From: Alectoria sarmentosa
Taxonomy: Eukaryota > Ascomycota > Lecanoromycetes > Lecanorales > Parmeliaceae
Assembly (NCBI GenBank): GCA_009733775.1
Contig: WOGZ01000315.1
Location: 1 to 38,228 of the forward strand
DNA: 38,228 bases
Reading direction: 5' to 3'
Shown: in pieces, positions 23,281 to 34,216 of the stretch
Layout of the letters: the number at the start of each line of letters is the position of its first letter
How positions within the stretch are numbered: position 1 is the first letter of the stretch
Position numbers and translations under genes: made by a program
The notes under the pieces: model-generated
Databases searched by the model: none
Told to the model about the DNA's origin: nothing
Seen by the model: only the letters and a program-made list of their open reading frames with translations

Positions 23281-23801
23281 TGAGATTAACTCGATATAAC
23301 TTAAACTTTCGTTTATGAAAAATCTCAACGTCGCAATCGAAAAAATATTTGATAATGTTTAAAAAAACGATAAATTTGATGAATTTTATAAAAAATACAA
23401 AAACATAAAAATATTGATTTGAAAAAACATCGTTTGATTTTATAAATCATAACGAACTCGTAAAAAATTCGTTATTCGAATTATATTAATCGTTTTGATA
23501 ATCAAAAAATCTCGTTAAAAGAAGAATAATAGAATTTTAAAATCGAAAACGAAATTAATAATCTTATTTCGCTCGTTTAAAACGCTCGAATATAATATTA
23601 TTATTATTAAATCATTTTATAATAAAAATTTCTTCTTTTTTAATTTTTGAAATAATTTTTTTTTTTACGCTTTAATATGCTAAATATGCGAAATAAAAAA
23701 TGATTTTTTTTTGATTAATTGTTAACCTTTATTTTTATCTTCAACTCTTTAACCTTTATTACGAATATTTCGTAATTAAATCGTTAAATATAATTATCGT
23801 T
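23281..23801 (-). other. 5' leader region of E1
   Basis: About 520 bases lie between gag and the 5' LTR, collinear with E3 33680-34216 and E2 37715-38173. I see no open frame of note and no convincing primer binding site next to the LTR. The bases there (minus strand AACGATAATTATA) do not start with TGG. Confidence 0.55.
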
Positions 23802-23936
23802 TGTCAAAATATAAAGTAAAACACTTAGTTGTATTGCTCTAAAAGTATTACGAAAAAAAGAGCGATCTATATACAAACGCATTAATGTGCGCACGTGACC
23901 GTTAAGACTTAACGTTACGTGATTTGAATTTCAACA
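23802..23936 (-). repeat. Single copia-E LTR shared by E1 (5' LTR) and E2 (3' LTR)
   Basis: This 135-bp LTR runs from TGTCAAAATATAAAG to GAATTTCAACA. To its left is the 5' leader end of E1. To its right, without any flanking DNA, is the polypurine tract (minus strand GAGCGAAAAAAAA) and 3' UTR of E2. Two separate insertions would need two LTRs here. A single one implies a tandem E1-LTR-E2 arrangement, as produced by recombination between LTRs. Confidence 0.75.
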
Positions 23937-23985
23937 TTTTTTTTCGCTCGCATTTTTTTAAATTTGAATTTCGAATTATAAAAGT

Positions 23986-24141
23986 GAAAATCAATATCGA
24001 ATAATAAAAGTAAATCGTAACGTCGAATTATAATCGTGAAAATTAATATCAAATAACAATAATGAATCGTAGCGTCGGATTATAATCGTGAAAATTAGCG
24101 TCGAATAATAAAAGTGAACCATAACGCCGGGTTGTAAACGT
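23986..24141. repeat. 52-bp tandem repeat, 3 copies (E2 3' UTR)
   Basis: Three units of 52 bases begin GAAAATYA and contain TCGAATAA and CGTMGGRTTRTAA. E3 has four units at 27512-27721. The units lie 50 bases from the LTR. Exact multiples of 52 (156 and 208-210 bases) show that whole units were gained or lost between copies. Confidence 0.8.
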
Positions 24142-24282
24142 GAAAACATTTCATATTTTTTTATCATTTTTTATACCCCTTAAAGCACCCAAATTTTAAA
24201 ACACGAGATTCGAAATTTGTGATATTCAAAAATCGAATAAAAATAATGAAAATTCGAAGAAAAGTCGAAATTTGAAAACGAT

Positions 24283-24300
24283 TATGTTCTTTTGAACATA
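24283..24300. other. Conserved hairpin in the copia 3' UTR (E2 copy)
   Basis: TATGTTC-TTTT-GAACATA, a perfect 7-bp stem, is identical to the copia-A copy at 295-312 although the flanks differ by many transitions. Confidence 0.6.
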
Positions 24301-25089
24301 TTCGTCACGATATTATATAAAAAAAATTCCACTTTTTGACGAAAAACCGTTTTTTGATAAATTTATTTTCAGTTTATTTGATATACATCAAAAATCAATC
24401 GATATATAATCGAAGAATATATGTGAAAATAATGTTTTGATTGAAAAAAAAATTTCGAATTGTATATGCATGTATGCGATCGGTTATAAGACCTATAAAA
24501 GTCGTTTCAGAGTATTGATGCTTGACAATAATGATTGATAAAATGTATATAAATTGCGATCGATATATTGCGATAATAATGATAATGATGATAACAACAA
24601 TAACGTTTAAAAGCATAAATATAATAATTATGATAACGCTTAAAAGCATTTGAAAGTTATATTATTAAAGAATTCCGTAAATAATTAAGCAATTTTTGAC
24701 GATAACGACCTTTTTAATAACGATACAATTTTCAAATTTGAATCGCATATAAATATAAATCTTTCGAAAAGAAGCTCGCAAAGTTTGTGATTATAAATAT
24801 AATAATAACAAATCAACTTTAAATTGAATCTTAATAAATAAGAATTTGTTTATAAAAAACGTCAAGGTTGATAATTAAGGTTCTGCGAATAAACTCGATC
24901 GATTATCCGAAATGTAAAAATCAATAAAATCGCTTTTTTGACGATTGAATAATGATATTAAATTGATTTTACGAATAATGATTATTTTTTTGAAATTGAA
25001 TAATGGTTACTCTTTTAAAATTATAATAACGATTTTCTTAAAATTAACGCGAGAAATCATTTATAAACGATATTTTAATTCGATTAATT

Positions 25090-27328
25090 AACGAAATCTC
25101 TCGAATTTGTCCTTAAAAAAGACTTTAATAAAATCGTCGATTATTTATTAATCGATAAAAACATATTTTAAAACGACATTCTCGGCGATGATTTATTTTT
25201 ATATATAATAATGTTAAATGTTAATATGTTTAATACGAGCATGAAATTAAGAGTTTTTAATCAACGCTATAACGTTTTAATTATCGTAATAAATCATTAT
25301 TATTTGAAAACATTTAATGCTTAAATTGAATTAATTAAAAAATCCGCGCAATTAAATCATTTTTTTAATAATTTAAATTTGATTAATGTATTCGATTTCA
25401 TAAATTGAAAACGTTATTATAAATTATCGTTTAAAGAATTAATTAATTATCGCATTATTTATATTAAAAACGTATTCAAAAATAAAACGTCGAATGTTTT
25501 AATCGTTTATTTAATTAACGTCGATATAATTTGCGAAAAATTTAAAGTCGTCTCGAAACATAAATTATCAATTTTTTATATGATTGAAATATCGAAAAAT
25601 GCGTTTAATTGCACTTTAATGAAAAATATCAAAATTCGAATCATATTAAAAAATCATTAAAATTATAAAAACGATATTCGAACGCGTATTCAACATCGTA
25701 TACATTAAAAAATCAACGATAAATTGATAAATGTGACGAGATTTTTTAATAATCACGAAGTCGTTTTCGACGACATAAAATTTATCATCAATAATGAAAA
25801 TTAAAATAACGATTGATTCAATTATATCATAATCAATAAAAAACTTTTCGATATAAATTATTTATTTAAAACGCAAGATACGATTAACACGATCTTTTAT
25901 AATCGTCATATCGAAATAATAAATATATAAATTCAAATCGATCATTTTAAACTTTTTATAAAGTTTATTTTTAATCGTTTAAATGTCGATTTTATCGAGA
26001 CTCATAAATAAAATGTTATTTATATAAATAATAATGATGATAATGTCATTAATAAACATCGAAAAATTAACGACGATAAATTCGAAATTCAATTTTTTGA
26101 AATATATCGCGAAAATATTATATCAGATTTTCGAGGATTATTTTAAATTATATAACGTTTTTATAAATTTATAAACCTTATTTTCTTTATTTTTAATTTT
26201 AAATCTCATAAATTATATCATATAAATTATCTTTTCGACATTATCATATAAAAAAACGATTTTAACGTTCATTTATTTAAATTCTCAATTCAAAATTATC
26301 ATAAAAACGAAAATAATTTTATAATTTATAAATTTGATTATCAAAACGAAAATTTCGTTAAAGTCGATTTTTTTTCATTATTTGAAATCACGAATTATTC
26401 AATGAGTTTTATGTCATATGATTTTATTAACAAATTTTTTTTTAACTTTATAAATTCATTTGTCTTTTAAAACACGCGTATTCGAAAATAAATTCATTAA
26501 AATCTAAATGTTATTAATAATAAAAAAATCGATTTCGTTTTGCATAATTATTTATCAATGCATTTTATAATAAAAATTCGTTATGACCTTTTTAAAGCTT
26601 CAAGATTTATAAAATTCAATAAAAACGACTTTTATTAATAAAACGAAAGAATTCGAAATGAGATTTCGATATAATCTCGTGATTTCGAACGATTTCGTAA
26701 TAAAAATAAATTCGAAATCTTTATTAATTATAAAACGAATAATAAATTTAATCATTAATATAAATAAAAATAAAGAAATTATAATATTATCGTTAAATAT
26801 ATTAAAATCGTTTTATTATAAACTTTAAGTTAAATGCGTTTAAGACGATTATGATTTTTAACGAAATCCTTTTTAAAATTGAGATGAAATTAAATAAATC
26901 ATTAATCTTTTTTTCGATAATTACATATCTCTTTTAACGCTTCTCCTTTAAAATTATAAATGAAAAAAAATTAAAATTTTAATGCTCGATATCCTCAACG
27001 AGTTTACGCTTATTATGATAAACGTTAATTTATTTATCGACGATAACGATGCTCAATTCGAAAAAAATGAGTTTGAAAAAGATATTATTAATTCAATTAA
27101 CATTAAAAACAACAATTATTTCATCATTATTCAAAAACATTCGATAATTCTTATTTTGATAATTTAAAAAACATTCTTTAACGACGCGATCTTGATATTT
27201 CTTTCAATTAATATTGCGAAAAACAATTTGATAATAATCGATTTGATCGATAATGCGTAGATGAAATATATTAAAAAAAAATCCGATATTAATCTTAAAT
27301 GAGATAACGTCACGATTAATAACGAATT
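25090..27328 (-). pseudogene. Copia RNase H, RT and integrase C-terminal remnant of E2
   Basis: The RT box at 26015-26026 reads YINN: both catalytic aspartates are now asparagine, unlike E1, E3 and copia-A, which keep the second. The end of RNase H lies near 25090-25180, where the minus strand has a DKFERFR-like ending as in E3. Upstream in the gene's sense (26980-27328) is the integrase C-terminal region. The rest of integrase lies at 34956-36000, beyond E3. Plus-strand frames such as 26982-27167 are antisense shadows. Confidence 0.7.
27324..27328. repeat. Left target-site duplication of E3 (GAATT)
   Basis: GAATT directly precedes the left LTR of E3 and AAATT (34951-34955) directly follows the right LTR, one transition apart. 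The empty-site sequence in E3 (30924-30928) has GAATT once. Five bases is the usual copia duplication length. Confidence 0.8.
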
Positions 27329-27462
27329 TGTTAAAATATGAAATAAGACACTTAATTGTATTGCTCTAAAAGTGCTATGGAAGAAAGAACGATCTATGTA
27401 TAAGCGCACTAATAATGCACGTAACGTTAAGACTTGACGTTACGTGATTCGGAATTTCAATA
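27329..27462 (-). repeat. Left (3') LTR of E3
   Basis: It runs from TGTTAAAATATGAAATAAG to GAATTTCAATA; the final CA has become TA. The partner is 34817-34950. Its 81-codon minus-strand frame extending to 27164 spans the LTR/E2 junction and is an accident. Confidence 0.9.
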
Positions 27463-27474
27463 TTCCCCTTCGCT
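27463..27474 (-). promoter_or_regulatory. Polypurine tract of E3
   Basis: On the minus strand GCGAAGGGGAA abuts the 3' LTR. The same place reads GCGAAAAAAAA in E2 (minus strand) and GCGAAGAAAAA in E0 (plus strand). This tract primes second-strand DNA synthesis in LTR elements. E3 keeps the G run that the others lost to A, as expected from G-to-A change. Confidence 0.7.
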
Positions 27475-27511
27475 CGCATCTTTTTAAATTTGAATTTCAA
27501 ATTATAAAAAT

Positions 27512-27721
27512 GAAAATCAGCGTCGAATAACAAAAGTGAATTGGAACGTTAAATTGTAATCATAAAAAATCAACGTCGAATAACAAAAATAAATCGTAAC
27601 GTCGAATTATAATCGTGAAAATTAGCGTCGAATAATAGAAATGAATCGTAACGTCGGGTTATAATCGTGAAAATTAGCGTCGAATAGCAAAAGTGAATTA
27701 TAACGTCGGATTGTAAACGTG
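27512..27721. repeat. 52-bp tandem repeat, 4 copies (E3 3' UTR)
   Basis: Four units contain AGCGTCGAATA and CGTCGGGTTATAATCGTG or diverged forms. E2 has three and E0 about two decayed units. The third and fourth units are the least mutated. Confidence 0.85.
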
Positions 27722-27859
27722 AAAACATTTTATATCCTTCTATCATTTTTTATATCTCTTAAAACACTTAAATTTAAAATACAAGATTCGAAATTCGCGA
27801 TGTTTAAAATCGGATAAAAACAATGAAAATTCGAAAAAAAGTCGAAAATTAAAAACGAT

Positions 27860-27877
27860 TATGTTTTTTTGAACATA
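27860..27877. other. Conserved hairpin in the copia 3' UTR (E3 copy)
   Basis: TATGTTTTTTTGAACATA is the E3 version of the hairpin; one stem C has become T, leaving a G:T pair in the DNA sense or G:U in RNA. Confidence 0.5.
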
Positions 27878-28689
27878 TTCATCACGATGTTACATAAAAA
27901 AAATTCCATTTTTTGACGAAAAACCGTTTTCTGACAAATTTATTTTCAATTCATTTGATGCATATCAAAAATCGATCGATATATAATTAAAGAATATATG
28001 TGAGAATAATGTTTCGATTAAAAGAAATATTTCAAATTGTATATGCATATATACGATCGATCGCAAGACCTATAAAAATCGTTTTAGAATATTGATATTT
28101 GATAATAATAATTAATAAAATGTATACAAATTGTAATCGATACATTACGATAATAATAATGATAATAATAACGATAATAACGTTTAAAAGCATAAATATA
28201 ATAATTATGATAATGTTTAAAAGCATTTAAAAGTCATATTATTGAAGAATTTTCATGAATAATTAAACAAATTTAACGATAACGATTTTTTGAATGACGA
28301 TAAAGTTTTCAAATTTGGATCGCATATAAATATGAATCTTTTGAATAAATATTCGTAAAATTTATGATTATAAATGCAATAACGACAAATCAATTTTAAA
28401 TTGAGTTTTGATAAATAAGAATTTGTTCGCAAGGGACGTCAAGGTTAATAATTAAGATTCTACGAATATATTCGATCGATTATTCAAAATGTGAAAATTA
28501 ATGAAATCGCTTTTTTAACGATTGAATAATGATATTGAATTGATTTTATAAATAATGATTGCTTTTTTGAAATTAAATAATAATTGCTTTTTTAAAATTA
28601 TAATGATAATTTTTTTAAAATTATAATAACGATTCTTTTAAAATTAACGCGAGAGATTATTTATAAACGATGTTTCAATTTAATCAATT

Positions 28690-31600
28690 AACGAAATCTC
28701 TCGAACTTGTCTTTAAAAAGAACTTTGATAAAATCGTCAATTATTTATTAATTAATAAAAACATATTTTAAAACGATATTTTCGACGATAACTTATTCTC
28801 GTATATAATGATGTTAAATATCAATATGTTTAATATGAATATAAAATTAAGGGTTTTTGATCAGCGTTATAACGTCTTGATTATTATAATAAATTATCAT
28901 TATTTAAAAGCATTTAACGCTTAAATTGAATTGATTGAGAAATTCGCGCAATTAAATCGTTTTTTTAATAATTTAAATTTAATCGATATATTCGATCTCA
29001 TAAATTGAAAACGTCATTATAAAATTATCGTTTAAAAAATCAATTAATTGTCGCATTATTTATATCAAAAACATATTCAAAAATAAAACGTTAAATGTTT
29101 TAATCGTTTATTTAATCAATGTCGATATAATTTATAAAAGATTTAAAATCACTTTGAAACATAAATTGTTAATTTTTTATATAATTGAAATATCGAAAAA
29201 TGCGCTTAATTACGTTTCAATGAGAGACATCAAAATTCAAATCATATCGAAAGATCATTGAAATTGCGAAAACGATATTCGGGCGCGTGCTCAACATAGC
29301 ATACATAAGAGAATTAACGACAAATTGATAAACGTGATGAGATTCTTTAATAATCACGAAATCATTTTCGACGACATAAAACTTATCATTAATAATAAAT
29401 GTTGAGATAATCGCTGATTCGATTATGTCATAATTAATAAAAAAAAATTCGATATAAATTGTTTGTTTAAAACGCAGAATACGATTAACACGATTTTTTG
29501 CGATTATTATGTCGAAATAATAAATATATAAATTCAAATCGATCATCTTAAACTTTTTATAAAGCTTATTCTTAATTGTTTAAATGTTAACTTTATCGAA
29601 ATTTATAAACAAAATGTCGTTTATATAAATAATAACGATAATAATGTTATTAATAAACATCGAAAAATCAACAACGATAAGCTCGAAATTTAATTTTTTG
29701 AAATATGTAACGAAAATATTATATCAGATTCTCAAAAATTATTTCAAGTCGTATAACGTTTTTACAAGTTTACAAACTTTCATCATTTTTGCTTTTAACT
29801 TCAAACCTCATAAATTACATCACATAAATTATCTTTTTGATATCGTTATATAAAAAAACGATTTTGACGTTTATTTATTCAAATTTTCAATTCAAGATTA
29901 TTATAAAAATGAAAATGATTTTATAATTTATAAATTTGATTATCGAGACGAAAGTTTCGTTGAAATTGATCTTTTTTCGTTATTCGAAGTCACGAATTAT
30001 TTAACGAGCTTTATATTATACGATTTCATCGATAAAATCTCTTTTGATTTTATAAATTCATTTGTCTTTTAAGGCGCGCGCATTCGAAAATAAATTTATT
30101 AAGATTTAAATATTATTAATAATGAGAGAGTCGATTTCGTTTTATATAATTATTTGTTAATGCATTTTGCGATAAGAATTCGTTATAATTTTTTTGAAAT
30201 TTCGAGATTTATAAAATTCAATGAGAGCGATTTTTGTTGATAAAACGAAAAAGTTCGAAATGAAATTTCGATATAATTTCATAATTTCGAACGATTTCGT
30301 AATGAAAGCAAATTCGAAAACTTTATTAATTATAAAGCGAATGATAAGTTTGATTATTAATATAAATAAAGAAGTTACAATATCATCGTTAAACGTATTA
30401 AACGATCGTTTTATTGCGAGTTTTAAATTAAATGCGTTTAAAACAATTGCGATTTTTGACGAAATTCTTTTTGAGATTAAAATGAAATTAAATAAATTAT
30501 CAACCTTTTTTTCGACAATTGTATATTTCTTTTGACATTTCTTTTTTGAAATTATAAATGAAAAAAAAAAAAATGATTTTAATGTTTGATGTTTTTAACG
30601 AGCTTACGTTTATTACGATAAATGTTAATTTGTTTTTCAACGATAACGATGCTCAACTCAAAAGAGATAAATTTGAAAAAAACGTTATCGATTCAATTAA
30701 CATTAAAAATGATAATTATTTTATTATTATTTAAGAGCATATAATAATTTTTATTTTGATATTTTAAAAGGCGTTTTTTAATAACGCGATTTTGATATTT
30801 TTTTCAATCAATATTGCGAAACACAATTTGATAATAATCGATTTAATCGATGATGCGTAAATGAAATATATTAAAGAGAGACTCGATATTAATCTCGAAT
30901 GAAATAACATTATAATCAATAACGAATTGAATATTGCGAAAAATATTAATTATTTAAACGAATTTTATTCAATATTTTTGAGACAATTTGCTTTTTTTAA
31001 ATATAACGCTTATTTTACATTAGATGATAACACTTAAACGTTTAAATTTATTATTTATTTAAAAATTATCAAACACGATGTCTTCTCAAATAATATTTTT
31101 AAATAATCAAAAAACTTTTATTTAATAATTATCGAATTCAATATCGCAATCAATGCGAAAACGAATATATTTATTATCGTTATATTTTGAATCATTAAAA
31201 AACATCTTAAACGCGATAAAAATTGTTAAATCAAATTTATTAAATAATAAATAAACGTCAAATCGAAAGGTTTTATCGTTAAAAAAAATGATTATTTATT
31301 TAAAATCATTTTAAAAGATATCGAATAAACCCTAAAAGTCGTTATGAATTAAATGGTTTTATTATTTTTTAAAAACAATGTGTCGTTTATATAATTTCAT
31401 TTTTATATTAATTATAAAGCATAATTCGCACGCATCGTTGAGAGATAAAATAAAGAAATTCATTTTAACGCACATTTTGATTAATTTTTTGAGATTTTAA
31501 ACGTTCAAATGATTATATCGTGCGTATCATATGCGAAAAATTATTTTATTAATTTGAAACTTCGATAAAGATTTTAAAAGTTTTTGATTATTAAAAATAA

Positions 31601-32250
31601 ATTTAATTAAAAATTTATTATAAACGAAAATCTCTTTATTGATGATTATTAAAATTAAAAAAATTTCTTTTCAAATATCGAGCGCATATAAACGATTTTG
31701 AATACGTTTAAAAAAGAAATGTTGTTTTTCAATAATAATACCATCGAAAATAAAAGTTAAAAAAAAATTTATTTTTTCAATTATTCTTCAAAGATAAAAT
31801 TAAAATCATAATTAAATACGAATTAAACGTTTCGAAAAATTAAAATGCGCTTAATATTATTCATTTTACATTTAAATTCGATATTTTCAAAATCGATAAT
31901 TATACGATTATTAATAAGATTATTCATAAAACGTGAAAATTAAAAAGATTTAAAGATTTTGAAAATCGAAAAAATGTGAATTATATGTTAAATGTAAACA
32001 TAATCGAAGTCAAAGGGAAAATATTGTTATTACAATAAATAAAACAATAATTTACGTTTTATCAATAGCTTTAAATTTGATAACTTCATAAATCTTTTTA
32101 TTCAAAACGTTAAAATTTATAATAAATTCGAAAGTCGATTTAAAAGTGATAAAAATAATAAAAACAATATAAATGATAAAGCAATAAGCGATTTTTGATT
32201 AAATAATCGTCACAATTACGTTAACATTATTAAATTGTTTCTTTAATTTT
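28690..32250 (-). pseudogene. Copia pol remnant of E3 (protease, integrase, RT, RNase H)
   Basis: The integrase core at 31134-31157 reads RIDCDIEF, matching the conserved D...E-F pattern with both acidic residues kept. The SH3-like region follows near 30640-30880. The RT box at 29616-29627 reads YIND (first aspartate lost). The frame 29217-29546 (109 codons) then gives LYIYYFDIIIA, YQFVVNSLMYAMLSTRP and NIVFAISMIFRYDL, the YYLGI and TRPDIxxA blocks of copia RT/RNase H, with the aspartate of TRPD changed to asparagine. RNase H continues to about 28690 (IKHIDI, then HHYIRE). Stops separate the blocks. The domain order, integrase before RT, identifies the copia superfamily. Confidence 0.8.
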
Positions 32251-33680
32251 TCAATTGATTTAAATTCGAAGTTTTTTTTTTTCGATCATGTTTTTTATGA
32301 TTATCACGATTACAATTATCATGATTATGATTATCGCGACTTTCGCGATCTTCTTTATTTACATCATTTTCATTTAAACGTTTATTGCGTATATCGCATT
32401 CATTAATGTCATATTAATTCTTTTTATAATGAATATAATATTTATAAATTTGAATATAAATATGAAAATTATTAAAATTTGCGCTCGTTTGAATGCGATG
32501 CTCAACGATATTTTTAATAATAATAAAAACAAATACGAATTGTTGAATATATTCAAAAAAGTCGTCAATAATGATGATGAACGTATACGTTTTCGAAATG
32601 AAATCGAATAAATTAATAACGATATTAAAAAATCGAATTATCGCATAATTCAACGTTCATTTGATCTCACGATCTTTATTATAAACGTTATAAATTTAAA
32701 TATAATTCTCGCGATACGCATTATATTAAAAACTTAATCTTTTATAAAAGTGATAAATCTTTTAATTTTTATCAAAAAGAACAACCGCTCGATCGAATTA
32801 ATTTTTAAATTTTTAAATAATATTTATAAAAATATTAATATATTTTTACGATTTGTTTTCGCAAATAATCAAAATAAAAAATTTCAATTTAAAAATAATA
32901 AAGTTGAAAATGTCAAAATCTCGAGATTTATATTCTTCGAATTTTTTTTAAACATTAAAAACATTAATATGATATTCGATCTTATTTCGAAAATTGTTTT
33001 CGCAACGAATTTTCATCATCATACAAATTTTATTATACGTTTCGATTTAAATTGAAACATTTATTTTAATGATAACAAATTTTATTTCGACGATTAAACG
33101 ATTATTCGAAACGTCTTTTGTTTCAATAATAAGACTTTTAATAAACATAATCATATCGACTTCGATTCAATATTATAATTTAATCAAATTCAAAAAATCT
33201 TACATTTAACGTTTTCATTTAATATAATTAATAATTTTCATAAACATTTTAATTTTTTCAAATTGATTTAAAAAGATCGAAAATTTGATTTCGAAATATT
33301 TAAATATAATGTTAAAGAAAATTAATTTGAATTTTAAAATTTAAAAATTTTCGAAATTTAAATTTGAATTTTCGCTTAAATTTATATTTGAAAAAATGAT
33401 TTATAATGAAATAAAATTTGAAAATAATAAAATTTACGTAATAAAACTTTTAAAAATGATTAAAATAAACGACGTCGAAAAAATAAAACGCGTTTTAAAG
33501 TCGAAAAGCTCTTTATTAATAATAAATTTTAATAATAATTCGAAAATTAATTATTTCGAAATAAAAATGAAATCAACGCAAAAGTTTGAAATAAAATCGT
33601 TATCATTATCGTTATCATTATCGTTATCGTTATTTAAAAAATGTTTAAAAATCTATAAAATCTCGAGAATATGAAAAAAA
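32250..33680 (-). pseudogene. Copia gag remnant of E3
   Basis: The zinc knuckle lies at 32396-32437: the minus-strand frame 32414-32653 ends IYKYYIHYKKN, where copia-A has KYCIHCKK. Two cysteines are thus tyrosine, while the last cysteine codon (TGC at 32396-32398) survives. Upstream the frame has 60-70 residues of decayed gag. A TTATCG repeat sits at 33597-33633. On the plus strand, frames 32429-32611 and 33396-33674 are open and resemble those of E1 and E2; I treat them as antisense shadows. Confidence 0.7.
33597..33633. repeat. TTATCG hexanucleotide repeat in E3
   Basis: About six units, one or two with A in place of G, at the same place as 23172-23219 in E1. Confidence 0.8.
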
Positions 33681-34216
33681 TCCCATTGAATTTTGAAATT
33701 GATTTGATATAATTTGGATTTTCGTTTACAAAAAATCTTTATTTCACAATCGAAAAAATATTCGACGATATTTAAAAAAATGATAAATTTAATAAATTTT
33801 GAACAAAATATAAAAACATAAAAATGTTATTTTGAAAAAAAATCATTTGATTTTATAAATCGTAACGAATTCGTAAAAAATATGTTATTCGAATCATATT
33901 AATCGTTTTAATGATCAAAAGATCCTGAAAAAAAAACGATAAGGTTTCAAAATCGAAAATGAAATTAATAATCTCATTTCGCTCGCTTAAAACATTCGAA
34001 TATAATATCATTATCATTAAATCGCTTTATAATAAAGACTTTTTTCCCTTTAATTTTCGAAATAAAGGGTTTTTTCTCTTTGCGCTTTGATTTTGACATA
34101 TTAAATACGCGAGATAAAAAATGATTTCCCTTTGATTAATTGTTAACCTTTATCTTTGACTTTTTGATCTTCATTGCGAATATTTCGCAATTAAATCATC
34201 AAATATGATTATCATT
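33681..34216 (-). other. 5' leader region of E3 homologous to E1 and E2
   Basis: This is collinear with E1 23281-23801. In E1 the LTR begins right after the sequence matching 34216. It contains a less AT-rich patch near 34045-34130 (TTTTCCCTTTAATTTTCG). No gene is seen. Confidence 0.55.

Larger units (their letters stand above)
18891..23936 (-). mobile_element. Copia-E copy E1, 5' part, with shared LTR at its right end
   Basis: This minus-strand copia copy lacks its 3' end because E0 is inserted in its RNase H region at 18891. From right to left it has an LTR (23802-23936), leader, gag with a damaged zinc knuckle (21956-21997), integrase with a damaged core (20673-20696) and RT with YIND (19146-19157). 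Its internal end runs straight into the LTR (ATTATCGTT then TGTCAAAAT), whereas E3 has 600 extra bases at this place. Immediately after the LTR comes the polypurine tract and 3' UTR of E2, so the LTR serves both. Confidence 0.85.
23937..27328 (-). mobile_element. Copia-E copy E2, 3' part (left of the E3 insertion)
   Basis: This piece carries the 3' UTR (23937-25090), RNase H and RT (25090-26500) and the integrase C-terminal region of E2. At 27328 it breaks in the sequence AACGAATT and resumes at 34951, after E3. The uninterrupted version AACGAATTGAATATTGCG is present within E3 itself at 30921-30938, which proves the break point. All frames are broken. Confidence 0.88.
27475..28690 (-). other. 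3' untranslated region of E3
   Basis: A long 3' UTR of about 1.2 kb contains the 52-bp tandem repeats (27512-27721), the hairpin at 27860-27877 and a minus-strand isoleucine/valine-rich frame (28032-28226). Related frames are open in E2 (24395-24649) and copia-A (534-968) over the residues IYRSQF. No domain is recognisable. Confidence 0.7.

Noticed and set aside
27164..27409. An 81-codon minus-strand gene
   Set aside because: It crosses the E3 LTR and E2 integrase boundary and uses LTR sequence; it cannot be an original gene.
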